NCBI GenBank assembly: GCA_015654535.1
Contig: JAATGU010000100.1
Location: forward strand, 1-50,166
Source of the DNA: Bacteroidales bacterium
GTDB taxonomy: Bacteria > Bacteroidota > Bacteroidia > Bacteroidales > Bacteroidaceae
Direction: 5' to 3'
DNA: 50,166 bases
Part shown: positions 36,782-45,023 of the stretch, piece after piece
Numbering within the stretch: the first letter of the stretch is position 1
Layout of the letters: each line of letters opens with the position of its first letter
Made by a program: the position numbers and the translations under genes
The notes under the pieces: model-generated
The model's database searches: none
Told to the model about the DNA's origin: nothing
What the model saw: only the letters and a program-made list of their open reading frames with translations

Positions 36782-39136
36782 ATGATAAAAATATTCTTAA
36801 CATTATTATTAACCTTAATCAGTACCACGTTTTTGAATGCGGTAGAATATCATTTTCAGGAAGGTTTTGCAAGTTCAACGCCTTTAGGTTGGATCAGACA
36901 ATGTGGTTCAACAAAATCAGTAAATCACACAGATCTTACATTTTCCAATACCTATGCAGCCAAATTTGATGCAACCACCTCGGGAATATACAACAATAAT
37001 TTAATCAGTCCGCAGGTAACAGGTGCCGATACACTTTCATTCTATGTTTCAAAAAATTCGGATTTAACTTATATGAACCTATACGTTGGTAAGATTATTG
37101 GAAATGATACTACAATAATAAGAACCTATAATACAATAGATTTTCCAAAATATACAGTGAATTCTGGATTCTTAAAAATATCCGTTCCCGTTAAAGAAAA
37201 AAGTGCAAATTTTAAAATCATTTTTTATGCTATCCCTTCAACCAATCCCAATTACACGAATGTGGGCTGGTTTGTCATTGATGACATTGAACTTACAAAA
37301 TATACCACTTCGACATCAAATTCATCTAATTCTATAGACAAAATTTACACCAATTTTGGTGATGGAATAACATGGGGAATACCTGCGAAAACCTCTTATG
37401 AAACGGGGGGCTATCCTTCCTCGACCATTAATGGATTTAATCTGGTAAAAGCATTTTTATATACGGGAAGTATGGTTTGTCCGGCTGGTGAGACACACAA
37501 AAACCGGATAGTGGTTGATCGGAGTTCGCAAGGAGGAACTTTTGAATTCCCAGTATTAAAAAACGTTGGAGAAGTCGAAATCCATGCACTAACCGGAACA
37601 GCCGGAAATTCTTTCAGATTAGATGAATGGGTAAATAATCAATGGCAAACAATTGGTACATATATTACTCGAAAAACGCCCGACAGTATTTATACCATTC
37701 CGCTTGTGCGAAATACAGAAACAAAATTATGCATTGCCAATAATACAAGCAGTATTCTAAATATCTATAAGGTGCTTACGCGCACACTTCAAGAAACAAT
37801 TGATCTGTCGTTAACTAGCTCATCACCATCGGAAGGTGAAGTTGTTTTTTCCAATTTAAAGAAAACAATAACTCTTACTTTCAACAAAAATATTGTGAAA
37901 GCAGATGGGGCGATTTTTCTCAACGGAGTTTCCATACCACTGGATAATTGCAGAATTTTGGCAAATGTGGTGACAATACCAGTCACTCTAACAGGGACGC
38001 CATCGATTAATAAAAACTATAGCCTTACAGTTTCGGCAGGCGCCTTTGCCGAAGAAGGAAACATCAGTAATTTATCGAAAAACATTTCTGTCGGTTTTCA
38101 AACTCTAAAAACAGTTGCTTATCCATCAAATTACAAGGCTTTGATTGATGTAATGTATAAAAACGTGAATAGCCTTAATTGTCGTATGGATATTTATTAT
38201 CCTACCGATGTAACTGTTTCAGTTCCTGTAGTGATTAATATGCATGGCGGCGGTTGGAATCATGGTTCGAAAGAGGAACAAAGCGACTTCAACATGTATT
38301 TTAAACAAGGTTATGCCGTAGCCAATGTTGAATATCGGATGACAGGAGAAGCAACAGCTCCAGCTGCTGTTGAAGATGTGAGAGGCGCCATGATTTATTT
38401 ACTCCATCACGCCCAAGAATTGAACATTGATAAAAACAAAATCATATTTCAGGGTGGTTCAGCTGGAGGTCATCTGGCTTTAACTGCTGGTTATCTACAA
38501 AACAATAAAATGTATGATAATGATTGTGAGCCATATACCGGTGAAATAAAAATATTAGCTGTTATCGATAAATATGGTCCATCCTATTTAAATGATTTTA
38601 TGTTTTACACTTCATTAGTCAACTGGTTAGGTTCACATGCCAGCGATCAGGTATTTATTCAATCTATTTCACCAGCGTCATTAGTCAATGCCAATACACC
38701 ACCTACTTACATTATTCATGGAGATGCTGATCCAACAGTTCCTTACAGTCAGTCGGTTACGCTGCAAGCCGCTTTGCAAAAAGCAGGTGTAAAAAATATG
38801 TTCACAACCGTTCCTGGTGGCGGTCATGGTGGATTTACAGATACCTACAACGATCAAATGGAGCACGAAATCATCACTTTTCTTTCGGAAGTAATCAATA
38901 ATAGCCAAGCGGGGATTGATTCTAAGGTAAAAAGAAACGAGATGGACATCGAACTTACCGGAAATCGAGTAATAATTCATTCAACCGAAAATACAATTAC
39001 ACGAGTTTTCAATCTTATGGGAAAAGAAGTGTTTAATACACAAAATAATAATTTTCAAATTAATCAAAAAGGACTCTTTCTTGTAAAAGTTACAAGTTCA
39101 CGTAATGAATCCGTTATAAAATTTCTAATAAACTAA
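36782..39136 (+). CDS. Multidomain secreted alpha/beta-hydrolase esterase with T9SS-like tail
   Basis: 784 residues with a signal peptide (cut near LNAVE). The order is: a cleaved-adhesin-like jelly roll (about 22-175), a second beta domain (about 190-340), a Big_5/SbsA-type Ig domain (about 345-440, SSPSEGEVVFSNLKKTITLTF), the esterase (about 455-705) and a Por-type tail (about 715-784). The hydrolase has the oxyanion HGGG motif (NMHGGGW), nucleophile Ser560 in GGSAGGH, Asp650 in HGDADPTVPY and His682 in GGGHGG: a complete triad of the BD-FAE/acetyl-esterase type. In an alginate locus the likely job is removal of O-acetyl groups from mannuronate (inference). It could instead be a feruloyl-type or other carbohydrate esterase. 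Confidence 0.82.
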   Translation: MIKIFLTLLLTLISTTFLNAVEYHFQEGFASSTPLGWIRQCGSTKSVNHTDLTFSNTYAAKFDATTSGIYNNNLISPQVTGADTLSFYVSKNSDLTYMNLYVGKIIGNDTTIIRTYNTIDFPKYTVNSGFLKISVPVKEKSANFKIIFYAIPSTNPNYTNVGWFVIDDIELTKYTTSTSNSSNSIDKIYTNFGDGITWGIPAKTSYETGGYPSSTINGFNLVKAFLYTGSMVCPAGETHKNRIVVDRSSQGGTFEFPVLKNVGEVEIHALTGTAGNSFRLDEWVNNQWQTIGTYITRKTPDSIYTIPLVRNTETKLCIANNTSSILNIYKVLTRTLQETIDLSLTSSSPSEGEVVFSNLKKTITLTFNKNIVKADGAIFLNGVSIPLDNCRILANVVTIPVTLTGTPSINKNYSLTVSAGAFAEEGNISNLSKNISVGFQTLKTVAYPSNYKALIDVMYKNVNSLNCRMDIYYPTDVTVSVPVVINMHGGGWNHGSKEEQSDFNMYFKQGYAVANVEYRMTGEATAPAAVEDVRGAMIYLLHHAQELNIDKNKIIFQGGSAGGHLALTAGYLQNNKMYDNDCEPYTGEIKILAVIDKYGPSYLNDFMFYTSLVNWLGSHASDQVFIQSISPASLVNANTPPTYIIHGDADPTVPYSQSVTLQAALQKAGVKNMFTTVPGGGHGGFTDTYNDQMEHEIITFLSEVINNSQAGIDSKVKRNEMDIELTGNRVIIHSTENTITRVFNLMGKEVFNTQNNNFQINQKGLFLVKVTSSRNESVIKFLIN

Positions 39137-39155
39137 CAATTAAAAAATCATTGCA

Positions 39156-40727
39156 ATGAAATTCAGATTTTTTATTATCTTATTGAGTTTGATTTTTGCA
39201 GTCAACTCCGAAGCCCAAAAACTTAAACTCGGAGAACTTTTCAGTGAAGGAGTGGTTTTGCAGCGCAATTCAAAAGTCTCCGTTTGGGGTACATCAACTC
39301 CTTCAGCACCAATATCAATTACAATTCAAGGAAAAAAATATCGCACAATAACAGAAAATGATGGTAAGTGGAGTCTTACTTTATCGTCTCTTAAAGTTGG
39401 AGGTCCGTACATAATGAGCGTTATCTGTCAACAAGATACTATAACATTAAACGAAGTGTATGTTGGCGAAGTATGGATTGCCGCAGGGCAATCAAATATG
39501 GCATGGACTCTAGAAAAAACCGACGGAGCAAAAAAACACATTGCCAATGCAACCAATAAAAATATCCGATTTGTACTCGTTCCTATAATTACTTATGAAG
39601 GTGACCGTACGCGTGGTGATATGAACTGGCGGACTGCAACCACCGGAAATGTAGCATCAATATCGGGAGTAGCCTACTTTTTTGCGAAACAATTACAGGA
39701 GAAACTGAATGTTCCTGTCGGCATAATATGCTGTTACAAAGGCGGTACAGCAGCCGAAGTCTGGATGAGCCGTGAAAGCTTATTGAAAGACTCAAATCAT
39801 GCACCAATTGTAAAGGCTTATGAAAACTACGTGAATAATCTTGGGAAAAAGAAATATGACCAATTGTATAACATGTACGAAAAAAAGTTGAGTCAATATT
39901 TTGATTCAGTAAAAACGGGGTACAAACAATCAATCCGCCCCGAAGAACCAATGGGCTATCGTCACTATAAACGTCCGTATGGCTTGTACAACACCATGCT
40001 GAAACGTATCATTCCATTCACAGCTAAAGGCGTAATCTGGTACCAAGGCGAAGCTAATGCTCCACGCGCCGAACAATATCGCACATTGTTCCCTGCTTTG
40101 ATCAACGAATGGAGAAACGACTTCAAAAATCCAAATCTACCATTCCTTTTTGTTCAGTTGGCTAACTACGATCATCCCACTTACGGAGCCAAGCCAATGT
40201 GGGCAGAGCTTCGTGAAGCGCAACTGCTCACCTGGCAAAAAGTAAAGAACACCAGCATGGTAGTAACTATTGATATCGGTGAGAAAAACACTATTCACCC
40301 GACTAACAAAAAACCGGTTGGTGAACGTTTAGCAGCTTGTGCATTCAATACCGTTTATGGAATAAAAGTACCTCACTCCGGGCCTGTATATAAAAGCTTA
40401 AAAATAAAACAAAATAAAGTGATTCTTTCATTTAACTTTATTTACAAAGGATTAATAGCTAACGGCGAATTAAAAGGTTTCACTATTTGTGGAAAAAATC
40501 GGCATTTTATACCTGCAAAAGCAGTGATTAAAAATAATAAAGTTATTGTTTCGGCAGGAAAAATTACAAATCCAGTAGCAGTTCGATATGGTTGGTCTAA
40601 CTGGACAGAAGGGAATCTTAAAAACAGTGCAAATTTTCCGGCATCGCCATTCAGAACAGATAATTTTGAATTGATTTCGGCTGGAGTAAAATCTCAAAAT
40701 TACGAATCATCGATAATTAACAATTAA
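39156..40727 (+). CDS. SGNH-type carbohydrate acetylesterase (sialate O-acetylesterase family)
   Basis: 523 residues with a signal peptide (cut near VNSEA). Landmarks of the SASA/DUF303 family are GVVLQRNSKVSVWG, an N-terminal Ig-like portion, then GEVWIAAGQSNMAW with the nucleophile Ser113, PVGIICCYKGGTAAEVWMS, GVIWYQGEANAPRAEQYRTLFP and IDIGEKNTIHPTNKKPVGERLA, which supplies the catalytic Asp and His. These enzymes remove O-acetyl groups from sugars. There is no sialidase nearby, so sialic acid is unlikely as substrate; acetylated alginate is the contextual guess. It has no T9SS-like tail and is probably periplasmic. It lies 19 bases after the first esterase. Confidence 0.88.
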   Translation: MKFRFFIILLSLIFAVNSEAQKLKLGELFSEGVVLQRNSKVSVWGTSTPSAPISITIQGKKYRTITENDGKWSLTLSSLKVGGPYIMSVICQQDTITLNEVYVGEVWIAAGQSNMAWTLEKTDGAKKHIANATNKNIRFVLVPIITYEGDRTRGDMNWRTATTGNVASISGVAYFFAKQLQEKLNVPVGIICCYKGGTAAEVWMSRESLLKDSNHAPIVKAYENYVNNLGKKKYDQLYNMYEKKLSQYFDSVKTGYKQSIRPEEPMGYRHYKRPYGLYNTMLKRIIPFTAKGVIWYQGEANAPRAEQYRTLFPALINEWRNDFKNPNLPFLFVQLANYDHPTYGAKPMWAELREAQLLTWQKVKNTSMVVTIDIGEKNTIHPTNKKPVGERLAACAFNTVYGIKVPHSGPVYKSLKIKQNKVILSFNFIYKGLIANGELKGFTICGKNRHFIPAKAVIKNNKVIVSAGKITNPVAVRYGWSNWTEGNLKNSANFPASPFRTDNFELISAGVKSQNYESSIINN

Positions 40728-40766
40728 TCTTATTGAGTTTCAATAATTTATTTAAAATTCGACTAA

Positions 40767-41936
40767 ATGAAAAAAAAAATAACCCTTCTTGCCTTGATTA
40801 TTTCAGTTTGGAATATGCAAGCTCAACCAAGAATATGGAATCTGATAAGCCTAAATCAGGCAAAAGATCTAACATCAGAAGCTGCAAAAATAGTGATTAG
40901 GGATGCAAATAAAGAATTAACTAAAACGATTGTAACCGTAGTCGATAAAAAAATGACCCCACCTAGTGGAGACAAACACGATTATATGAGTATGGGACGT
41001 TATTGGTGGCCAAATCCAGAAACGGCTAATAAACTTCCGTATATCAGAAAAGATGGAGTAGTGAATCCAGAAATTGACAAACTCGACCGTATCCCATTGA
41101 GCATTTTTGCCAGAAGCGTGGTCACACTCTCGCTGGCTTATCACTTAACTTCGAACGAAAAATATGCTGTTAAAGCTATTGAAAATTTAAAAAAATGGTT
41201 CGTTGATAAAGATACGAAAATGAATCCGAACATGAATTTCGGACAAACTATTCCAGGGCGAAACAAAGGAAAAGGACGCGGTGAAGGTATACTGGATACT
41301 TATTCGTTTGTTGAAATGTTGGATGGCGTTGAACTGTTGAAAAATTCACCAGAATATACAAAAAATGAAAAGCAGGCAATTAATGAATGGTTTACTATTT
41401 ATCTTGACTGGTTACTCACGTCTGAAATAGGCAGAGAGGAATTTAGTGCAAAAAATAATCACGGCGTTGCATTCGATGTTCAGGTAGTTCGCTTTGCGTT
41501 ATTTGTAGGAAAAAATGACATCGCTGAAAAGTTCATCAACGAATTTCCTGAACGTCGTCTCTTTAAACAAATAGAGACCAATGGTTCACAACCGCTGGAA
41601 TTAGCAAGAACAACAGCTTTTAGCTATTCGATTTTCAATCTCACACATATTATCGACATGTGTAATATGGCCAAGACACTGAATATTGATTTATTTAATG
41701 CTAAGTCAGTTGATGGTCGTAGTATAACAAAATCCATTGAGTTTTTGATTCCTTATCTTGGGAAACCGGTTACCGATTTTCCTTACAAACAAATAAAAGA
41801 TTGGGAAAAAACTCAAAAAGAATTCTGCTGGCTTTTGTACAGAGCAGATTCATTTCTATCAAGCCCCATTTATAAAAAAATGTATTATAAATATTTACTT
41901 CCTAATGAGAAAACCGATAATTATATACTTTATTAA
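40767..41936 (+). CDS. Alginate lyase with (alpha/alpha) barrel, PL38-like
   Basis: 389 residues with a signal peptide (cut near NMQAQ). It belongs to the Alginate_lyase (PF05426) superfamily, and the motifs DKHDYMSMGRYWWPNP and NNHGVAFDVQ agree with PL38, the family of a Bacteroides ovatus alginate lyase in my memory. Asn231-His232 correspond to the Asn-His pair of PL5 enzymes, and Arg281 and Tyr287 are close to the spacing of the PL5 Arg239/Tyr246. The barrel folds from about residue 90 to 360. An endolytic role on mannuronate-containing alginate is expected for this family. There is no lipobox or T9SS-like tail. The family number needs a profile search. Confidence 0.82.
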   Translation: MKKKITLLALIISVWNMQAQPRIWNLISLNQAKDLTSEAAKIVIRDANKELTKTIVTVVDKKMTPPSGDKHDYMSMGRYWWPNPETANKLPYIRKDGVVNPEIDKLDRIPLSIFARSVVTLSLAYHLTSNEKYAVKAIENLKKWFVDKDTKMNPNMNFGQTIPGRNKGKGRGEGILDTYSFVEMLDGVELLKNSPEYTKNEKQAINEWFTIYLDWLLTSEIGREEFSAKNNHGVAFDVQVVRFALFVGKNDIAEKFINEFPERRLFKQIETNGSQPLELARTTAFSYSIFNLTHIIDMCNMAKTLNIDLFNAKSVDGRSITKSIEFLIPYLGKPVTDFPYKQIKDWEKTQKEFCWLLYRADSFLSSPIYKKMYYKYLLPNEKTDNYILY

Positions 41937-41976
41937 ACATCTATTTATTTTCGTTTAACTAAAAAAATGAGACATT

Positions 41977-43011
41977 ATGAAAAAATCTATTCTCCTTTCC
42001 TTGTTGTGCGTAACTGCAATGTCGCTAAACGCACAGGTCTTTGTTGAAAACTTTAAAACGGCAAATGTCGGTGGAAATTTAGAAGGCTATAACAACTGGT
42101 ATGTGTCGTTAAAAGCGACTGAGGCTTACGGAGTTAGTCCGAAAATTAGTGAAGGAGCTTTATTCTACACTGGGTATTACGGATCTAATATCGGTAATGT
42201 TGCCGAACTAGACTCAGTGGTAGGGACCACTTCGGCTACTCAACGAATTTCGACAAAAGTCATTAAATTTGAAAATGATACACTTAAGGCAGTTGCTGGA
42301 GAAAAAATATATACCGCTTTTATGGTAAATATTTCTCAACATAGCAATCGCTCATATCGTGACTTTTTCACTTACGAGGGGTCGAAGACCTCCAGTAGTA
42401 CACGTGGTAGAATCTTTGCAAAAGTAAATACGGCAGGCGATAATTTATTTCTAGCGTTATCAAAAAATTCAAGCACGGCAGGTCAATATATTGAATCAAC
42501 ATCGATTCCCGGACTGACATTGGCTACAGAAATTAATCATTTACTCGTATTCTGTTACGAAACAATTGAGGGAGATGATAATGATATTATTTCATTGTAT
42601 ATCGATCCTGATTTATCGAAAACTGAAGCTGAACAAACAAATAAATTAATTGCTTCTGATGTAGCAACTGATTATGGCTTAACAGCCGGTTTAGGAATAA
42701 ATTTACGCCAACGTGGTATAGGTGCTCAAGTTGGAGGAATACGTATTGGAAAATCCTGGGATGCTGTACTTTTAGGAGTAGGGACCGACACTAAACAGAT
42801 AAATATAGATGATAATAGTATATATTCTTATGGTAAAACAATAGTGATCAATGGTATAGGAAATGTAACAATATACAACTTGACAGGTAGTGAAGTGCTT
42901 TCTTCAAAGATAACAGGGAAATTGGAAACTTCACTTAATCAAGGATTATACATTGTTCGCTTTATCGATAACAACGGTAAAGTTGTATCTGGTAAAGTAG
43001 AAATTAAATAA
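41977..43011 (+). CDS. Secreted LamG/concanavalin-like protein with T9SS-like tail, unknown role
   Basis: 344 residues with a signal peptide (cut near SLNAQ). Residues about 20-268 form a beta-sandwich with FVENFKTANVGGNLEGYNNW near the start, which recalls PEP-CTERM/LamG-like domains found in carbohydrate-binding proteins of Bacteroidota. The last 70 residues are a Por-type sorting domain with the NVTIYNLTGSEVL signature. No catalytic residues can be named. As it lies between the PL38-like and PL6 genes on the same transcript, an alginate-binding or accessory role is likely. It is not identified further. Confidence 0.6.
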   Translation: MKKSILLSLLCVTAMSLNAQVFVENFKTANVGGNLEGYNNWYVSLKATEAYGVSPKISEGALFYTGYYGSNIGNVAELDSVVGTTSATQRISTKVIKFENDTLKAVAGEKIYTAFMVNISQHSNRSYRDFFTYEGSKTSSSTRGRIFAKVNTAGDNLFLALSKNSSTAGQYIESTSIPGLTLATEINHLLVFCYETIEGDDNDIISLYIDPDLSKTEAEQTNKLIASDVATDYGLTAGLGINLRQRGIGAQVGGIRIGKSWDAVLLGVGTDTKQINIDDNSIYSYGKTIVINGIGNVTIYNLTGSEVLSSKITGKLETSLNQGLYIVRFIDNNGKVVSGKVEIK

Positions 43012-43109
43012 TCGATGATACAGCGATAGATATGTAGTTGCTCTACACTACGACTAATTTGAGCAAGGGTAAAATAGAAATAATTACCCTTGTTTTCAAA
43101 AAAAATGAT

Positions 43110-44831
43110 ATGAAAAATATTTTTTTCACCTTACTTCTCTTGCTCTGCTGTAACTCACTTAGCGCCAAACGAACTATAGTGACTACGGCAACTGAAATCA
43201 ATAATAAAAAGTGGATTGCCGGTGATACCATTGTAATAAAAAACGGTACCTGGACAGATCAAGTCATTACGTTAAAGGCAAACGGTACGGCTGACCAACC
43301 GATTGTTCTTCTCGCAGAAACAGCAGGAAAAGTGCTACTCAACGGAACATCCCGATTAGCTTTTTCAGGACAATACATCGAAATATCAGGGCTATATTTC
43401 AAAAATGGAACTTTAAGCGGCTCTGATGTTATTTCTTTTCGAACTTCATCTTCCGAACTGGCAACAAATTGCAAATTAATTAATTCTGCTATTGCAAATT
43501 ATAATCCTATAGATAATATGGTTGACAATAAATGGATTTCTTTATATGGTACTAATAATGTAGTAGATCAGTGTTCTTTCGAAAATAAAAATAATTCGGG
43601 AACATTACTAGTGGTCTGGTTACAAAGTGGAGTTACAGTAAATCACATCATTTCAAACAATTATTTTGGCTATCGAAATTCCAATTTAGACTCTTCGGGA
43701 AAAGAACTCAACGGACAGGAAATTATCCGGATTGGCGACAGTAATACGTCGATGACCACAGCAGCAGTTACAGTAGAAGGAAATTTCTTTGAAAAATGTA
43801 ATGGTGAAATTGAGATTATTTCTAATAAATCTTGTGGAAATATTTACCGAAATAATCTTTTTTTAGAATGTGAAGGAATGCTTACTCTCCGTCATGGGAA
43901 TGATTGCATTGTAGATGGAAATTATTTTTTCGGAAATGGAGTCCCCGAATCTGGTGGAATTCGCATTATTGGCGAAAATCACATGGTTTACAATAATTAT
44001 TTTGAGAAATTACGAGGATCGGGTTACCGAGCTGCACTTTGCATGGTTCGAGGAAAAGAAAATTCAGCATTAAGTGAATATTTTCAGGTAAAAAATACTT
44101 TGGTAGCATTCAATACCATGGTGGATTGCAGTCAATCGTTTAATATTAATTACAATAGTAGCTCAACTTGTACTTTGCCTCCTATCAATTCCATAATTGC
44201 TCATAATCATATTTATAATTCAACAACGTCATACACAAATGTGAACATTGAACAAACAAATGTTTCGTCGATGGATGTAAGCTGGAAAAACAATTTGATG
44301 AATCAGGGAAAATATTCAAACTTTTATTATACATCAATGCAAGTTATTACTGAAAAAGATGCCAAAATGACTCTGGTCGGAACCACAACCAATATGTATG
44401 AACCGACATTTGGTTCGGCACTATTAAACTATGCTACTAGCGAATACAACAATATAATATTGATGGATATCAGAGGACGCAATCGGGAAAATACGACTAA
44501 ATTACCTGGATCGAGTCAACTATTGGGAATTCTGTCGAGAACAATGCCCTCCAAAACAGCTGTTGGAGCTAGCTTTTTCAGTAATCCAAACACAGGTATC
44601 CATCTACAATCAGAATCAACGGAATTCAGCATTTCTGTTCAGAATAATCAGATTATATCTGAAATTACCGAATCCGGTTTACTCAATATCTTCGATATAA
44701 CCGGAAAATGTGTATTTCAACATATTTTAAATCAAGGAGTTTCAAAAATCGCATTATCAAAAAAAGGGATTTACATTCTCCGGTTTCGTAGCAATAACGG
44801 AAATCAAGCAATAAAGAAAATTATATATTAA
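43110..44831 (+). CDS. Alginate lyase, polysaccharide lyase family 6, single helix with T9SS-like tail
   Basis: 573 residues from the ATG at 43110, where MKNIFFTLLLLLCCNSLSA is the signal peptide; the upstream ATG at 43038 adds 24 residues that spoil it. The PL6 helix runs about 22-480. Lys240 (IEIISNKS) and Arg261 (TLRHGN) are the catalytic pair, with the same 21-residue spacing and numbering as in the 797-residue PL6. GGIRIIGENHMVYNNYFEKL is another PL6 landmark. The last 75 residues form a Por-type sorting domain (LLNIFDITGKCVFQ and GIYILRFRSNNG). It is the last gene of the second alginate transcript. There is no second beta-helix domain, unlike the first PL6. Confidence 0.93.
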   Translation: MKNIFFTLLLLLCCNSLSAKRTIVTTATEINNKKWIAGDTIVIKNGTWTDQVITLKANGTADQPIVLLAETAGKVLLNGTSRLAFSGQYIEISGLYFKNGTLSGSDVISFRTSSSELATNCKLINSAIANYNPIDNMVDNKWISLYGTNNVVDQCSFENKNNSGTLLVVWLQSGVTVNHIISNNYFGYRNSNLDSSGKELNGQEIIRIGDSNTSMTTAAVTVEGNFFEKCNGEIEIISNKSCGNIYRNNLFLECEGMLTLRHGNDCIVDGNYFFGNGVPESGGIRIIGENHMVYNNYFEKLRGSGYRAALCMVRGKENSALSEYFQVKNTLVAFNTMVDCSQSFNINYNSSSTCTLPPINSIIAHNHIYNSTTSYTNVNIEQTNVSSMDVSWKNNLMNQGKYSNFYYTSMQVITEKDAKMTLVGTTTNMYEPTFGSALLNYATSEYNNIILMDIRGRNRENTTKLPGSSQLLGILSRTMPSKTAVGASFFSNPNTGIHLQSESTEFSISVQNNQIISEITESGLLNIFDITGKCVFQHILNQGVSKIALSKKGIYILRFRSNNGNQAIKKIIY

Positions 44832-44895
44832 TCCATATATTCATTCGTACCGTACAAAACTATTGCATAAGATACATTCAATTTAAATAAAATAA

Positions 44896-44948
44896 TTTGG
44901 TGAACCAATTTATTGTTGTATATTTGCAAGACAAGATTGGCATACCAA
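44896..44948 (+). promoter_or_regulatory. Promoter and two operators of the third alginate transcript (PL17-kdgF-MFS-SDR)
   Basis: The -33 TTTG (44896-44899) and the -7 TATATTTG (44919-44926) have a 19-base spacer. Operator TTGGTGAACCAA (44897-44908) covers the -33 box. A second operator TTGGCATACCAA (44937-44948) lies just beyond the predicted start point, 40 bases centre to centre. Binding of both would block initiation. Confidence 0.8.
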
Positions 44949-45023
44949 TTAAGGATCATAAACTTTATTCAATAAAAAGAAGAACTCAGAATCAATTTAT
45001 AAAAATCATAAAGTTACCATATC

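Noticed and set aside
39156..40727. Sialic acid use by the sialate O-acetylesterase family protein
   Set aside because: No sialidase, sialic acid lyase or transporter is nearby; all linked genes point to alginate.
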